DNA from: Paenibacillus lignilyticus
GTDB lineage: Bacteria; Bacillota; Bacilli; Paenibacillales; Paenibacillaceae
DNA length: 50,102 nt
Assembly: GCF_017942085.1 (NCBI RefSeq)
Contig: NZ_JAGKSP010000025.1
Span: forward strand, 1-50,102
Direction: 5' to 3'
This document shows positions 1 through 8,097 of this stretch, piece by piece. The translations under genes and the position numbers were made by a program. Below the pieces are notes generated by a model. The model was given only the letters and a program-made list of their open reading frames with translations, searched no databases and was not told the origin of the DNA. Each line of letters begins with the position of its first letter. The first letter of the stretch is position 1.

Positions 1-195
1 AGAAGGATAGGCGTTCAACTTTTATCATAAGGACTACCTTTCTTTATATCTGAATCGTGAGTATCAGATGTTTTGCAGAAATAGGTTGTGAGTTTACCGT
101 AGTTAGAGTAACACTGTTTACAACCAATATCAATTCATTTGTATCCCCTCTGATTCCGGATTTTCCCTGTTTTGCGTTTCAACTCTTCGATATAG
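1..195. other. non-coding left edge of window
   Basis: I see no convincing ORF, RNA gene or promoter here. The stretch is AT-rich and precedes the hairpin that ends the stress-protein gene. A gene truncated by the window edge cannot be excluded. Confidence 0.3.
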
Positions 196-230
196 AACGA
201 AGACCTACCCCGCTGGGATAGGTCTTCGTT
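196..230 (-). terminator. hairpin downstream of the YflT-type gene
   Basis: Two arms (196-210 and 215-230) are reverse complements over about 15 bp with a single bulged base and a 4-nt loop. The hairpin starts 26 nt beyond the stop codon of the minus-strand gene at 256-660. No long U-tract follows on the minus strand, so its efficiency is uncertain. Confidence 0.6.
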
Positions 231-255
231 TCTCTATAGATGTAGTTTGTTAGCT

Positions 256-660
256 TTAAAAAGCACCAAAGGTCGGGTAGTAGTAGATTGTATCGTCATA
301 TTCATCGTTTTTGTATTCCCTGCCACCCCAGGCGATGACCAGGATTTTATCCTCATCCATCTCTCTTTCGAGATGCTCGGCATATTGCTTTGAAATCCCA
401 AGAGACCTCATCTTAGCGCGAAGCTCATCGCCGGTCGAACGGAACACATTAGCAATCGCCGTGCCGACTCCCTCATCGGATACGCCAATCTGCTCGGCAT
501 CCGTGTTCTCCGCGATTCTGGCCGTCCTGTCCTTGTCATGGGTCAATACGAAGATGTTGTTCGCATCATAGCCTTCGCCGCGGAAGCGATTGACCTCTCG
601 TTGAACCTCGTTCAAGTGGCCAACCGTGTGTACCTTCGTCGTCATCGTTTGAATTGTCAT
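256..660 (-). CDS. general stress protein 17M / YflT-domain protein
   Basis: 134 residues, acidic and soluble, with no signal peptide or membrane segment. The N-terminus (TKVHTVGHLNEVQREVNRFR) and the glycine-rich middle followed by 'AEHLEREMDEDKILVIAWG' match the layout of the YflT heat/general-stress domain family (GSP17M), which in Bacillus belongs to the SigB regulon. Its biochemical function is unknown. A clear ribosome-binding site (GAGGAGG) precedes the ATG at 660. It lies downstream of the DUF1328 gene on the same strand, and both look like stress-type accessory genes. I could not find a convincing SigB promoter. Confidence 0.8.
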   Translation of the reverse strand: MTIQTMTTKVHTVGHLNEVQREVNRFRGEGYDANNIFVLTHDKDRTARIAENTDAEQIGVSDEGVGTAIANVFRSTGDELRAKMRSLGISKQYAEHLEREMDEDKILVIAWGGREYKNDEYDDTIYYYPTFGAF

Positions 661-721
661 TGTAATTCCTCCTCGTCAATGAATGTTTGGAATCGGTGAA
701 GCTTGAGACTAGCAGCTTGTA

Positions 722-883
722 CTATACTCGTCGTCTTCCGAATATCAATGAAGCCAAGAACATAACCAGGAAGACTACGAATAATATCTTCGCGAGGCCG
801 GCCAAAGCGGATGCGATGCCTAGAAAGCCGAATATGCCAGCGATGATTGCGAAGATGAAAAACATCAGTGCCCATCCTAACAT
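722..883 (-). CDS. DUF1328 small membrane protein (YtjA-like)
   Basis: The 53-residue peptide beginning MLGWALMFFIFAIIAGIFGF is almost entirely hydrophobic, with two membrane segments (about 2-20 and 28-47) and an RRR tail, the pattern of DUF1328. The frame stays open upstream to 934, but GAGGTGA sits 5 nt before the ATG at 883 and the family starts with MLGWA, so 883 is chosen. Its role is unknown; homologues are often stress-associated. It lies upstream of the YflT-type gene on the same strand. Confidence 0.75.
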   Translation of the reverse strand: MLGWALMFFIFAIIAGIFGFLGIASALAGLAKILFVVFLVMFLASLIFGRRRV

Positions 884-1169
884 AACAGTCACCTCTTCTT
901 CCAAATAGCTTGTTTGCCTTGCTTGATACTGCATTAACCTAATTGATTAGGGTTGAAGCAACTGCATTGCAATTATTCGAGCGCTACTCGGCCATTATAT
1001 GTAAGGATTTTTTCGGTGAATTTTACGACGAAACTAGCCTGTTTCAGATCTGCCCAAGCTGTGTAAAAATGCTCACGGAATGCGTTGTTTCATAATGGTC
1101 GCCGAAGCCCCGTCCACAGAGCTTTTTCTTTTCCAGACACAAGTCCCTCTCCCTCTTCACCATCGTACG

Positions 1170-1811
1170 TTAAAATTGTTCGATAGAAGAAGAATTCACA
1201 GCCTCCAAAAAAAATCTCGGAGCCTTGGTTATTTTTAACGCTTGAAATGCGTCGGTTGGCATAATTCCTTGCAAGATTGGAAGACACCTCTCCAAATCAT
1301 TTCTTCTAGTGCCGATAACCGGATCGCTCAACAATTCAAAACCAAAATCGGCATACAGTTTTATTGCGCGATAACTCGATGGCTGCGTATGAAGAAACAC
1401 CGGAAACTCAGACATTGACAGACTTTGCATGACATATGAAAGCAATGCTCTGCCGATCCCGAAACCCTCATATTGTTTTAGAACCTTGAACCAATGAATG
1501 GTCGTAATCTTCTCGTAAGCTTTCCAAGCGAAGCATGTTGCAATCGGGCGGTCTTGCGTATCACATACAAAAAGGCATCTATCAAAAAATACTTCTTTCT
1601 TATCCGAGTATACATCTTGAAAGAAGGATGACATAAAGCCTCTATACTTTTCAGCTTCCCCTGCGTTATCGAACGGAAAGTCCATCCAGATGCCAAGCTC
1701 CGCTTCGCGGCATTTTCGAATGCGAAACCCTGTTGGGAGACTCCGAACTGCACTAGGGTTTAACTCCGTACACATCATAAACAAGTTTATATCCGGTATT
1801 CCTTCCGACAA
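1170..1811 (-). CDS. GNAT family N-acetyltransferase
   Basis: About 213 residues. The acetyl-CoA binding motif A is visible as QYEGFGIGRALLSYVMQ (Q-x-x-G-x-G), followed by the motif-B-like 'SYRAIKLYADFGFELL'. It probably transfers an acetyl group from acetyl-CoA to an amine on a small molecule or protein; the substrate cannot be told. The frame is open to a GTG at 1853, but that codon has no Shine-Dalgarno sequence, whereas GAGGTGG lies just before the TTG at 1811, giving MSEGIPDINLF. I prefer 1811. It follows the broken dehydrogenase on the same strand and has no visible functional partner. Confidence 0.8.
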   Translation of the reverse strand: MSEGIPDINLFMMCTELNPSAVRSLPTGFRIRKCREAELGIWMDFPFDNAGEAEKYRGFMSSFFQDVYSDKKEVFFDRCLFVCDTQDRPIATCFAWKAYEKITTIHWFKVLKQYEGFGIGRALLSYVMQSLSMSEFPVFLHTQPSSYRAIKLYADFGFELLSDPVIGTRRNDLERCLPILQGIMPTDAFQALKITKAPRFFLEAVNSSSIEQF

Positions 1812-1925
1812 AGAGCCCACCTCAAATATAAATTCTTTCAACTCTACAATCACCGGAACGAGAAAATAAAAGCATGCGGTTTTTTAGAACTCGCATTTAT
1901 CGCACTATCGTTCCAATCGAGTCGA

Positions 1926-2215
1926 CTACGCATTGGTATCTAACATTGCTGGAATGTTTATTTCTTTTACACATGAGGCTTTGGACAGGTTCATTACGCA
2001 TTTAACTAAAGATACAATATCTTGAAGAGGAATCTGCGTGCCGTTGTATGCTGACAAGACTTTCTCAATCCCATCTTCCAATGGAATTTGGGTTGCAATT
2101 TCACCGGGATTTATACAAGTCACACCGATCCCATATTTCTTTACATGCTCCCGTATAGCGTTTCCAATGCCTCGCCCAATCCTTTACTTGCTCCGAAGAT
2201 AATAAAATTTCTCAT
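1926..2215 (-). pseudogene. short-chain dehydrogenase/reductase remnant (internal deletion)
   Basis: The minus strand keeps an intact ribosome-binding site (GGAGG, 7 nt from ATG 2215) and the SDR N-terminus MRNFIIFGASKGLGEAL with its Gly-rich NAD(P)-binding motif. The reading then shifts and continues, in another frame, as the SDR C-terminal part 'AIREHVKKYGIGVTCINPGE' to the stop at 1926. In a normal SDR of about 240 residues this segment follows the YxxxK catalytic helix, so roughly 130-150 residues including the active site are missing. The in-frame product from 2215 would stop after 24 codons. This is a recent-looking deletion pseudogene. Confidence 0.8.
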
Positions 2216-2333
2216 GAGTTATCCTCCGATTTGATTCATTTCAGCCTGAACGCAACTTAGTATCTGAATCTTGCCAATGAGTGGGGGTATGAGAGACAAT
2301 GGACAAGAATCGAAAGAGGGAGTGAGCGCTACC

Positions 2334-3149
2334 ATGAGCATGCTGGATTTCCCAAGGAACCCGTTAGAAAAACCAAACTACACGCTTATTTTCCACGATG
2401 ACTTCGAGACAACCGAGTTGGATCGCGCGAAATGGCTGCCTTATTATTTACCGCAATGGAGCTCCAGACGGAATGCTGCTGCAAACTATCACTTCGTAAA
2501 TAGTCAGCTCCTATTGAGCATTACCAAGGACCAACAGCCGTGGAGTCCGGAATTTAATGGAAGCGTGAAAGTTAGCAACTTACAAACAGGAGTATTTTCA
2601 GGACCGCTGGCCAGTGCGTTTGGTCAGCATCGGTTTTCGCCTAATTGCATCGTTCGCGAGGAACAAGCTGAGGAGCGGTTATTTGTCCCGCAATACGGCT
2701 TTTTCGAAATTCGGGCTAGAGGTCTGGGCACACCGCGGAATGTCTGCGCGTTCTGGATGATAGGCTTTGAGGATTCGCCCGAACGATCCGCGGAAATTTG
2801 CCCGTTTGAGCTGAAAGGATGGAACGTGAGGGACGGATCCTGCACGCTCGGGTTTGGCATCCATGCATTCGGTGACCCTAATATAAAAGAGGAGTTTTTC
2901 GAACGGGATTTTGCCATTGATCCGACGCGCTACCATGTATACGCGGCAGATTGGACTCCTGAAGGCGTCGACTTCTATATTGACAACGAACTCGTCCATC
3001 GCTCTGCACAATCACCCGGCTATCCCATGCAGCTGATGCTTAACATCTATGAGGTCCCTGCGCAAGAAAGCGGAAACTCGGAACAACCTGTGTATCCAAG
3101 TGATTTTGCAATTGATTACGTGCGGTGCTTTCAACGAATCGGAGATTAA
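2334..3149 (+). CDS. GH16-family-like protein with altered catalytic motif
   Basis: 271 residues from the ATG at 2334 (GAGGGAG 11 nt upstream); the frame stays open to a TTG at 2271. 'YTLIFHDDFETTELDRAKW' at the start, 'YGFFEIRARG' in the middle and 'YHVYAADWTPEGVDFYIDN' near the end follow the glycoside hydrolase family 16 / laminarinase jelly-roll order. No signal peptide is seen, so it may be cytoplasmic. The GH16 nucleophile and acid/base motif is normally E-x-D-x-x-E; here it reads E-I-C-P-F-E, keeping both glutamates (about E154, E159) with Cys in place of Asp. It may act on an unusual glycan or be a divergent subfamily. It converges on the AlkD-like gene. Confidence 0.75.
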   Translation: MSMLDFPRNPLEKPNYTLIFHDDFETTELDRAKWLPYYLPQWSSRRNAAANYHFVNSQLLLSITKDQQPWSPEFNGSVKVSNLQTGVFSGPLASAFGQHRFSPNCIVREEQAEERLFVPQYGFFEIRARGLGTPRNVCAFWMIGFEDSPERSAEICPFELKGWNVRDGSCTLGFGIHAFGDPNIKEEFFERDFAIDPTRYHVYAADWTPEGVDFYIDNELVHRSAQSPGYPMQLMLNIYEVPAQESGNSEQPVYPSDFAIDYVRCFQRIGD

Positions 3150-3179
3150 TGTCCATACACTAATGAATTATCCGTGTAA

Positions 3180-3848
3180 CTAATTATTAGTTCGTTTGTT
3201 AACTTCAATCGCAATGAACTCCGGCAAATAATTGGGAGTACAGCCCTTTGATACCATTTCATCTTTATAAAGACCCGTTTCCTCACCAAGTTTAATGCAA
3301 CGTGCTCGATTCTTTTGATCATAAACGCCTATCCAACCTGCGGTGAAATTCATAGCCCATTGAACTTCCGGTTCTTCCTGCGTAATAGTAGCTTCAATTG
3401 CAGATAGTAAGTCTTCGGTGTTATCGGGCGGTGTTTGTCCCATCCATCTCAATCGCCCTTTATAATACCAGAAGGTTCTCCTTTGAAGAGCAGACGGACT
3501 ATATTCCCATAACTCCATCAATGCAATTGTCTTCTTGTCTTTGGTGAGCTGATTAGCCATTAACCAATCCATTAAGTTATTTCGCTCATCAAATGTGTGA
3601 ATCTGCATATCCTTATCAAGCTTATCTAGCACATCTTCCGAAAGAAGTTTTTTGTCCATAATTAAGATTGCCAATAGTCTGGGCAAAACCTCTTCGGTTG
3701 ACCAAAGTTCCATAGCTAGTTCGTGATCTATTTTAATGTCCTTCGCGATTTTACGTAAGTCGCCTAGTTTAGTTTTACTATCGATCTGTAATAGAATGTT
3801 TTCTGCTTTTGAAGAGCGTTTCATTTCTGTACTTTTATTCTTATTCAT
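3180..3848 (-). CDS. DNA alkylation repair protein (AlkD-like)
   Basis: 222 residues, helical, with repeated short helix pairs (LAMELWSTEEVLPRLLAILI... SALQRRTFWYYKGRL...) characteristic of the HEAT-like DNA alkylation repair family. The C-terminus 'YLPEFIAIEVNKR' is typical. Family members excise alkylated bases such as 3-methyladenine or 7-methylguanine without flipping them. The start at 3848 is chosen because AAGGAG lies 9 nt upstream; a TTG at 3857 is open but has no suitable site. The gene is visibly AT-richer than the adjacent rlmH, which hints at separate acquisition. No terminator is visible in the 30-nt gap to the convergent GH16-like gene. Confidence 0.75.
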   Translation of the reverse strand: MNKNKSTEMKRSSKAENILLQIDSKTKLGDLRKIAKDIKIDHELAMELWSTEEVLPRLLAILIMDKKLLSEDVLDKLDKDMQIHTFDERNNLMDWLMANQLTKDKKTIALMELWEYSPSALQRRTFWYYKGRLRWMGQTPPDNTEDLLSAIEATITQEEPEVQWAMNFTAGWIGVYDQKNRARCIKLGEETGLYKDEMVSKGCTPNYLPEFIAIEVNKRTNN

Positions 3849-3886
3849 TTGACACAACTCCTTTCTTAAAGCACAGTTTCATACGA

Positions 3887-4366
3887 TTACTTATGATAAG
3901 GTTCGCCGCGGTTAATCTTCACCGCCCGGTACACCTGCTCCAGCAGCACCAATCGCATGAGCTGGTGCGGCAACGTCATGCGCCCGAAGCTCAGCTTCTG
4001 CTGGGCGCGCTTCAGCACGGCGGGCGCGAGGCCGTTGCTCCCGCCAATAATAAAAGCCACGTGGCTCCGCCCATACGTGGCTAAATTATCGAGCTGGCCG
4101 GCGAGGTCCTCGCTCGACCAGAGCTCCCCATCCAGCGCCAGCGCAATCACATGCGCGTCCGGCTTAATAACCGCGAGCAAGCGCTCACCCTCGCGCTCGC
4201 GAACAATGGCTTCCTCGGCGGCGCTCATCGTCTCAGGCGCCCGCTCGTCCGGCACTTCCGTGAGCGTGAGCTTCACGTACGGTCCAAGACGCTTCGCGTA
4301 TTCGGCGATGCCGAGCACGAGATATTTTTCCTTCAGCTTTCCGACAGCAGCGATTTGAATATGCAC
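3887..4366 (-). CDS. rlmH: 23S rRNA (pseudouridine1915-N3)-methyltransferase RlmH
   Basis: 159 residues, the usual length. It starts MHIQIAAVGKLKEKYL and shows the SPOUT-knot SAM-binding signature 'VAFIIGGSNGLAPAVL' followed by 'MTLPHQLMRLVLLEQVYRA'. RlmH methylates N3 of pseudouridine 1915 in helix 69 of 23S rRNA on the assembled 70S ribosome. It lies directly downstream of the CxxH/CxxC mini-gene and the htrA gene, the same order as in other Paenibacillaceae and Bacillus (wal cluster - htrA - rlmH). The gene is strikingly GC-rich compared with its left neighbour. Confidence 0.95.
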   Translation of the reverse strand: MHIQIAAVGKLKEKYLVLGIAEYAKRLGPYVKLTLTEVPDERAPETMSAAEEAIVREREGERLLAVIKPDAHVIALALDGELWSSEDLAGQLDNLATYGRSHVAFIIGGSNGLAPAVLKRAQQKLSFGRMTLPHQLMRLVLLEQVYRAVKINRGEPYHK

Positions 4367-4369
4367 CGG

Positions 4370-4537
4370 CTACACCACCAAATACTCGGCAATGTGATCG
4401 CACAGCTCGCAAGTGGCCGGCGCTTCCCATTCCGTGAACTTCGTCGTCACCAAATCCACGATATCCGGTGCATCCTCGTATTCATCCACAAATTTATCAA
4501 TCGCCAGCTCCACATGCTCTTTACATACACAATACAT
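4370..4537 (-). CDS. CxxH/CxxC mini-protein
   Basis: This 55-codon ORF reads MYCVCKEHVELAIDKFVDEY... and ends ...ATCELCDHIAEYLVV. It has two Cys pairs (C-V-C...H near the N-terminus and C-E-L-C near the C-terminus), so a small zinc-binding fold is likely. GGGGGA lies 9 nt before the ATG. It belongs to the small CxxH/CxxC family found beside rlmH in Bacillus and relatives; no function is known. Only 3 nt separate it from rlmH, so the two are probably co-transcribed and co-translated. Confidence 0.8.
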   Translation of the reverse strand: MYCVCKEHVELAIDKFVDEYEDAPDIVDLVTTKFTEWEAPATCELCDHIAEYLVV

Positions 4538-4684
4538 CTGCCAGATCCCCCAATTGTAGTCTGTTTCCTGTTATGCCTTGCCCCATGCCTGGTTTACGCT
4601 TTGTTCTTGCCGTTTCTTTGCCCATGCTTGCTGCTTCCATTGCCTTACCCGGCCTCAACGTAAAACCCCATATCCACGCAAAGA

Positions 4685-4737
4685 GATCAGCTCGTCGTAA
4701 CGCACGCCCGCACCTTCCGAGCCTGCACGAGCTGATC
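4685..4737 (-). terminator. long-looped hairpin after htrA (possible terminator)
   Basis: Perfect 11-bp arms (4685-4695 and 4727-4737, GATCAGCTCGT and its complement) enclose about 31 GC-rich nt just downstream of the htrA stop codon. On the minus strand the 3' side reads TCTTTG, a weak U-run. It could be an intrinsic terminator or an mRNA stabiliser. Confidence 0.4.
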
Positions 4738-4755
4738 CGCTTCGCGACTATACCG

Positions 4756-6147
4756 TTATTCTTCCGTCTTCTCCGCCAGCTTAAACGTTGTCGTTTGCTT
4801 CTTGCCGTCACGGTAGAAGGTCACTTCAATCTCATCGCCGATCGTCTTCTTGCCGTACAAATATTTGCGCAGCTCCATCGTACTGCTGATGGATACGTTG
4901 TCGAGCTTCACGATGACATCGTTAAACGCCAGCCCCGCTTCCTCCGCCGGACCGACCGCTTGCAGCACAATTACGCCCTGCTTCACATCATCCGGCAGCT
5001 TCAGATCGCCTTGCGGCATCATCACGCCTTCGTCTTCTCCGCCCACAGCAGCACCATCGCCGGACTGTGAGCCTTCCTCCGTGGACTGCTCCTGATCCGC
5101 GCCGCCTGCGCTGCCATCATCATCGCCATGACCTTGAGCAGCAGCCGCTTGCTGCGCCATATACAAGCCCAGATCCATCGTATACACGCCGAGATAAGGA
5201 CGCTTCACTTTGCCATACTCCAGTAAGCTTTGCACAATTGGCATCGCAATATGCGAAGGAATCGCAAAACCAACGCCTTCCACGCCATACTCCGCAATCT
5301 TCATGCTATTGATACCGACCACGTTGCCGTCCAGATCGATCAGCGGACCGCCGCTGTTGCCTTGGTTAATGGACGCGTCGATTTGAATAACTTCCTGTTC
5401 CCAGTCGTAGTTGCCGTCTTGGCTGAGCGACACCGGAATGATCCGTTTCGTCTTGCTCACAATCCCCATCGTGAGCGAATCGCTAAGTCCAAGCGGATTC
5501 CCGATCGCCATCACCCATTGACCGGCGCGCAAGCCTTCGGATTCCCCGAATTCGGCTACCGCATCAATGCCGTCAGCATCGATCTCCAGCACGGCCAGAT
5601 CCGTAATCGCATCAGTCCCGACAACCCTCGCATTCCGCGTTTCGCCATTGCTGAGCACGGCTTTTACCGCAACGGCATCCTCGATAACGTGATTGTTCGT
5701 GATGATATGCGCCTTGCCTTTGACCTTCTCGAAAATAAACCCGGAGCCCAGAGCCGCTTGCTGCAGCTCAGGAGAGCCATCTCCGCCATCAGTACCTGCC
5801 GAATCATTACCATCACTTTCAGGCTGAGCCTGCTCATTGATAATACTGACGACAGCCGGACGCATCTTCGCCGCAGCCGAGATCGTCTTCTCGAGCGGAT
5901 CATTGCTCAAGCCCACATTAGTCACGCCCGCAACAGCGGATACAGAACCTTCACTACGGTCAAAACCCGTAAATAAACCAAACACCAGCACAGCAGCCAG
6001 TGCGCTAACCATCGAAGAAGCTACAGCCACACGTACAGGCGTCCAGCGGATGCCGATCCCGCGCTTGCTAAACGAAGCGTCACGGCCCGTAGACCGAATA
6101 CGACGCGATACACGTGTTGAATAGAAATCATCATCAAACAAGCTCAT
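4756..6147 (-). CDS. membrane-anchored HtrA/DegP-type serine protease with PDZ domain
   Basis: 463 residues. A cytoplasmic basic N-terminus is followed by one membrane segment (about 40-61), so the protease domain lies outside the membrane. The trypsin-like triad is visible: H153 in ITNNHVI, D183 in ITDLAVL, S265 in GNSGGP. A C-terminal PDZ domain begins at about 316 (KRPYLGVYTMDL) and resumes at about 388 (VKQGVIVLQAVGPAEEAGL). Between them lies a roughly 50-residue Gly/Asp/Glu/Gln-rich insertion (331-380) that splits the PDZ fold. It degrades misfolded exported proteins. This is the YycK/HtrC position next to the wal operon, but a 5' gap with hairpins suggests its own control. Confidence 0.93.
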   Translation of the reverse strand: MSLFDDDFYSTRVSRRIRSTGRDASFSKRGIGIRWTPVRVAVASSMVSALAAVLVFGLFTGFDRSEGSVSAVAGVTNVGLSNDPLEKTISAAAKMRPAVVSIINEQAQPESDGNDSAGTDGGDGSPELQQAALGSGFIFEKVKGKAHIITNNHVIEDAVAVKAVLSNGETRNARVVGTDAITDLAVLEIDADGIDAVAEFGESEGLRAGQWVMAIGNPLGLSDSLTMGIVSKTKRIIPVSLSQDGNYDWEQEVIQIDASINQGNSGGPLIDLDGNVVGINSMKIAEYGVEGVGFAIPSHIAMPIVQSLLEYGKVKRPYLGVYTMDLGLYMAQQAAAAQGHGDDDGSAGGADQEQSTEEGSQSGDGAAVGGEDEGVMMPQGDLKLPDDVKQGVIVLQAVGPAEEAGLAFNDVIVKLDNVSISSTMELRKYLYGKKTIGDEIEVTFYRDGKKQTTTFKLAEKTEE

Positions 6148-6164
6148 CTATAATCGCTCCTCTC

Positions 6165-6181
6165 GATGTCACCCTGACATC
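6165..6181. promoter_or_regulatory. palindrome in the htrA 5' region (possible operator)
   Basis: GATGTCA CCC TGACATC is a perfect 7-bp inverted repeat with a 3-nt spacer. It lies 18-34 nt upstream of the htrA start, just before its ribosome-binding site, in the gap between divergent htrA and the small gene at 6275. A second short palindrome (GTAGAACGGTCTAC, 6212-6225) lies beside it. I cannot assign a regulator. Confidence 0.3.
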
Positions 6182-6274
6182 AAGACCATTATTTTACGAA
6201 TCTAGGAATGATATCGGTAGAACGGTCTACAATAATAATAGAATAATAAATAAATAGATGAAGGAGCGAATCTC

Positions 6275-6496
6275 ATGAAATCCAGAAGTTCCTCGGCCCT
6301 TGACCATCTTAATCTCGTAGCCAAGCTTGCCGACCTCAAAGAGGATCATTACCGCACCCTGCTTACCCTCAGCGCGATGACTGAGCTGCTCATGGATAAA
6401 GGCATTCTCACCCCGGACGAACTTGAACGCAAAATCGCTTCGCTCGATTCCGAGCTGGACGAGCTTATCGTCGGCGCACTTCGTCCCATGCCGTAG
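6275..6496 (+). CDS. small conserved-looking helical protein, function unknown
   Basis: 73 residues, predicted helical and charged (LNLVAKLADLKEDHYRTLLTLSAMTELLMDKGILTPDELERKIASLDSELDE). The part 'LMDKGILTPDELERK' resembles a helix-turn-helix packing element seen in many unrelated proteins, so it gives no function. AAGGAG lies 8 nt before the ATG, and the gene opposes a wholly minus-strand neighbourhood, which argues against a shadow ORF. Its last 32 bp overlap the 3' end of walJ in convergent orientation. It is divergent from htrA. Confidence 0.7.
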   Translation: MKSRSSSALDHLNLVAKLADLKEDHYRTLLTLSAMTELLMDKGILTPDELERKIASLDSELDELIVGALRPMP

Positions 6497-7271
6497 GCCG
6501 GTCATGGAACGTTTCGCGCAGCGGATGCTCATCGCGCTTGAAGAAGAAACCGTTGTTCTCCAAGATGCCGTTCACCGTCAGCTTAGCCAGATCCATCAAA
6601 TTGTGATCCAAGCTAAGATGCGCCAGATAGACCCGCTTCGTTCGATCCGTCATCAGCTGGCATAACGCTTCTCCGGCTGCTTCATTCGACAAATGGCCGA
6701 TATCGCTGAGAATGCGCCGCTTAATGTTCCACGGGTAACGCCCCATCCGCAGCATGTTGACATCATGGTTCGACTCCAGCACCAGCACATCGGAATCTTC
6801 TATCATGCGCCTTACTTTGTCGCTGACATAGCCAAGGTCTGTGGCCAGACTCAGCTTGACGTCATCATCTTCAAAAACATACCCGACCGGCTCGGCCGCA
6901 TCATGCGAAATCGCATACGATGTCGTCCGCATAGCGCCGAACTTCGCTGTTTCCCCTGTCTCCATAATGACACGCTGCTCGCTTGTTATGGTGCCGACAT
7001 GGCGCTCAAGTGCACCCCATGTCGCTTCATTCGCATAGATCGGCACATTGTGCTTCCTGGCAAACGCACCAAGCCCTTTTATATGATCGGAATGCTCATG
7101 CGTCACGAGAATCGCATCGATTTCATGACCGGCGACGCCACGTTCCCGCATGAGCTCCTCGAGCTTCTTCGCACTTAAACCTGCATCAATAAGCACGGTC
7201 GAATCTTCGCACTGCACGATCGTGGCATTTCCTGTCGAACCGCTCCCAAGTACCGTAAATCGAAGTCCCAT
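6465..7271 (-). CDS. walJ: MBL-fold metallo-hydrolase WalJ (YycJ)
   Basis: 268 residues from ATG 7271, giving MGLRFTVLGSGSTGNATIVQ, the family's usual N-terminus; the frame stays open to 7418 but that extension is not conserved-looking. The metal site HxHxDH is visible as THEHSDH at about 60. WalJ is an exonuclease-like metallo-beta-lactamase fold protein co-transcribed with walRK in Firmicutes and linked to coordinating division and DNA replication or repair. It is the last gene of the wal operon here. Its upstream gap to walI is 74 nt, and its tail overlaps the opposite-strand gene at 6275-6496 by 32 bp. Confidence 0.93.
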   Translation of the reverse strand: MGLRFTVLGSGSTGNATIVQCEDSTVLIDAGLSAKKLEELMRERGVAGHEIDAILVTHEHSDHIKGLGAFARKHNVPIYANEATWGALERHVGTITSEQRVIMETGETAKFGAMRTTSYAISHDAAEPVGYVFEDDDVKLSLATDLGYVSDKVRRMIEDSDVLVLESNHDVNMLRMGRYPWNIKRRILSDIGHLSNEAAGEALCQLMTDRTKRVYLAHLSLDHNLMDLAKLTVNGILENNGFFFKRDEHPLRETFHDRPTAWDEVRRR

Positions 7272-7345
7272 ACTTCTTCTAAACCTGCCCTTTCCCCTGC
7301 TCCCCAAACCCGCCGATCGTTCGACGGGACACTGCGAAACCCCAC

Positions 7346-8068
7346 TTATTCCGTCACAACTTCTCCGCTGATTGCATTCATGTAGTACTGTCCGCCATCC
7401 TCCAGCAGCACGCGCCATGTCGGCGCCGAAACCTGTGTATTGGAGTCAAAAATCTGACCGTGATAGCCCAGCTTGATCTCCCCGATGACGGCCCCGTTTT
7501 GCAGTTGATTCTCAATTAAGCTTGTCACCACTTTAGTGGCCGACAAAACCGACTGCGAGGTCGAATTCTGTGGCGGCAGCAGCTCGACAAGGTCCTGCCT
7601 GTACGCCGTAATCTTCTGATTTCGATAATCGTAATAAAGCTCAAGCTTGGCATCGAACATCGGGCGCCCTTCAACCATCCGGTACAAAATAAACTCATCT
7701 TCATGTACCGTACCCAGCGCATAATTCTCAAGCTCCGGGATAATGCCTCCGAGACTCGCCTGCAGCTCTTTCTCCTCGAACACAACCTTACTGTCTACCG
7801 GTTTCTTCAGTTCGTGGCGCTCACCTTTGCCGAGCTTGGTTTGGATTCGGTAGGTCAAATCCCGCAGCTCAGGAGTTTCCGAAGGGATGCTTGTTCCGAG
7901 CTTAATCTTCTTCTCTTCCATTAGCGCCTGCGTTTCCGGCCGCAAATCGCTCACATCCGCGCTCGTTCGCAGCCCCTCCCGGATATTGGACCAGAGCTGA
8001 TACCCAAGCACGAGATTCAGCAGCAAAAATGCAAAAATCAACACACTTTTCGCCCTGCCCCAATCCAT
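7346..8068 (-). CDS. walI: two-component system regulatory protein WalI (YycI)
   Basis: 240 residues. The first 30 (MDWGRAKSVLIFAFLLLNLVLGYQLW) form the conserved 'DWgraKtiLi' start and single membrane anchor; the rest is an extracytoplasmic domain ending '...WRVLLEDGGQYYMNAISGEVV'. With WalH it forms a membrane complex with the WalK sensor; in B. subtilis WalHI restrain the kinase. The gene lies 29 nt downstream of walH and is part of the walRKHIJ operon. Confidence 0.92.
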   Translation of the reverse strand: MDWGRAKSVLIFAFLLLNLVLGYQLWSNIREGLRTSADVSDLRPETQALMEEKKIKLGTSIPSETPELRDLTYRIQTKLGKGERHELKKPVDSKVVFEEKELQASLGGIIPELENYALGTVHEDEFILYRMVEGRPMFDAKLELYYDYRNQKITAYRQDLVELLPPQNSTSQSVLSATKVVTSLIENQLQNGAVIGEIKLGYHGQIFDSNTQVSAPTWRVLLEDGGQYYMNAISGEVVTE

Positions 8069-8097
8069 CCCTTCATCTCCTTCGACTGTAACCCCGC

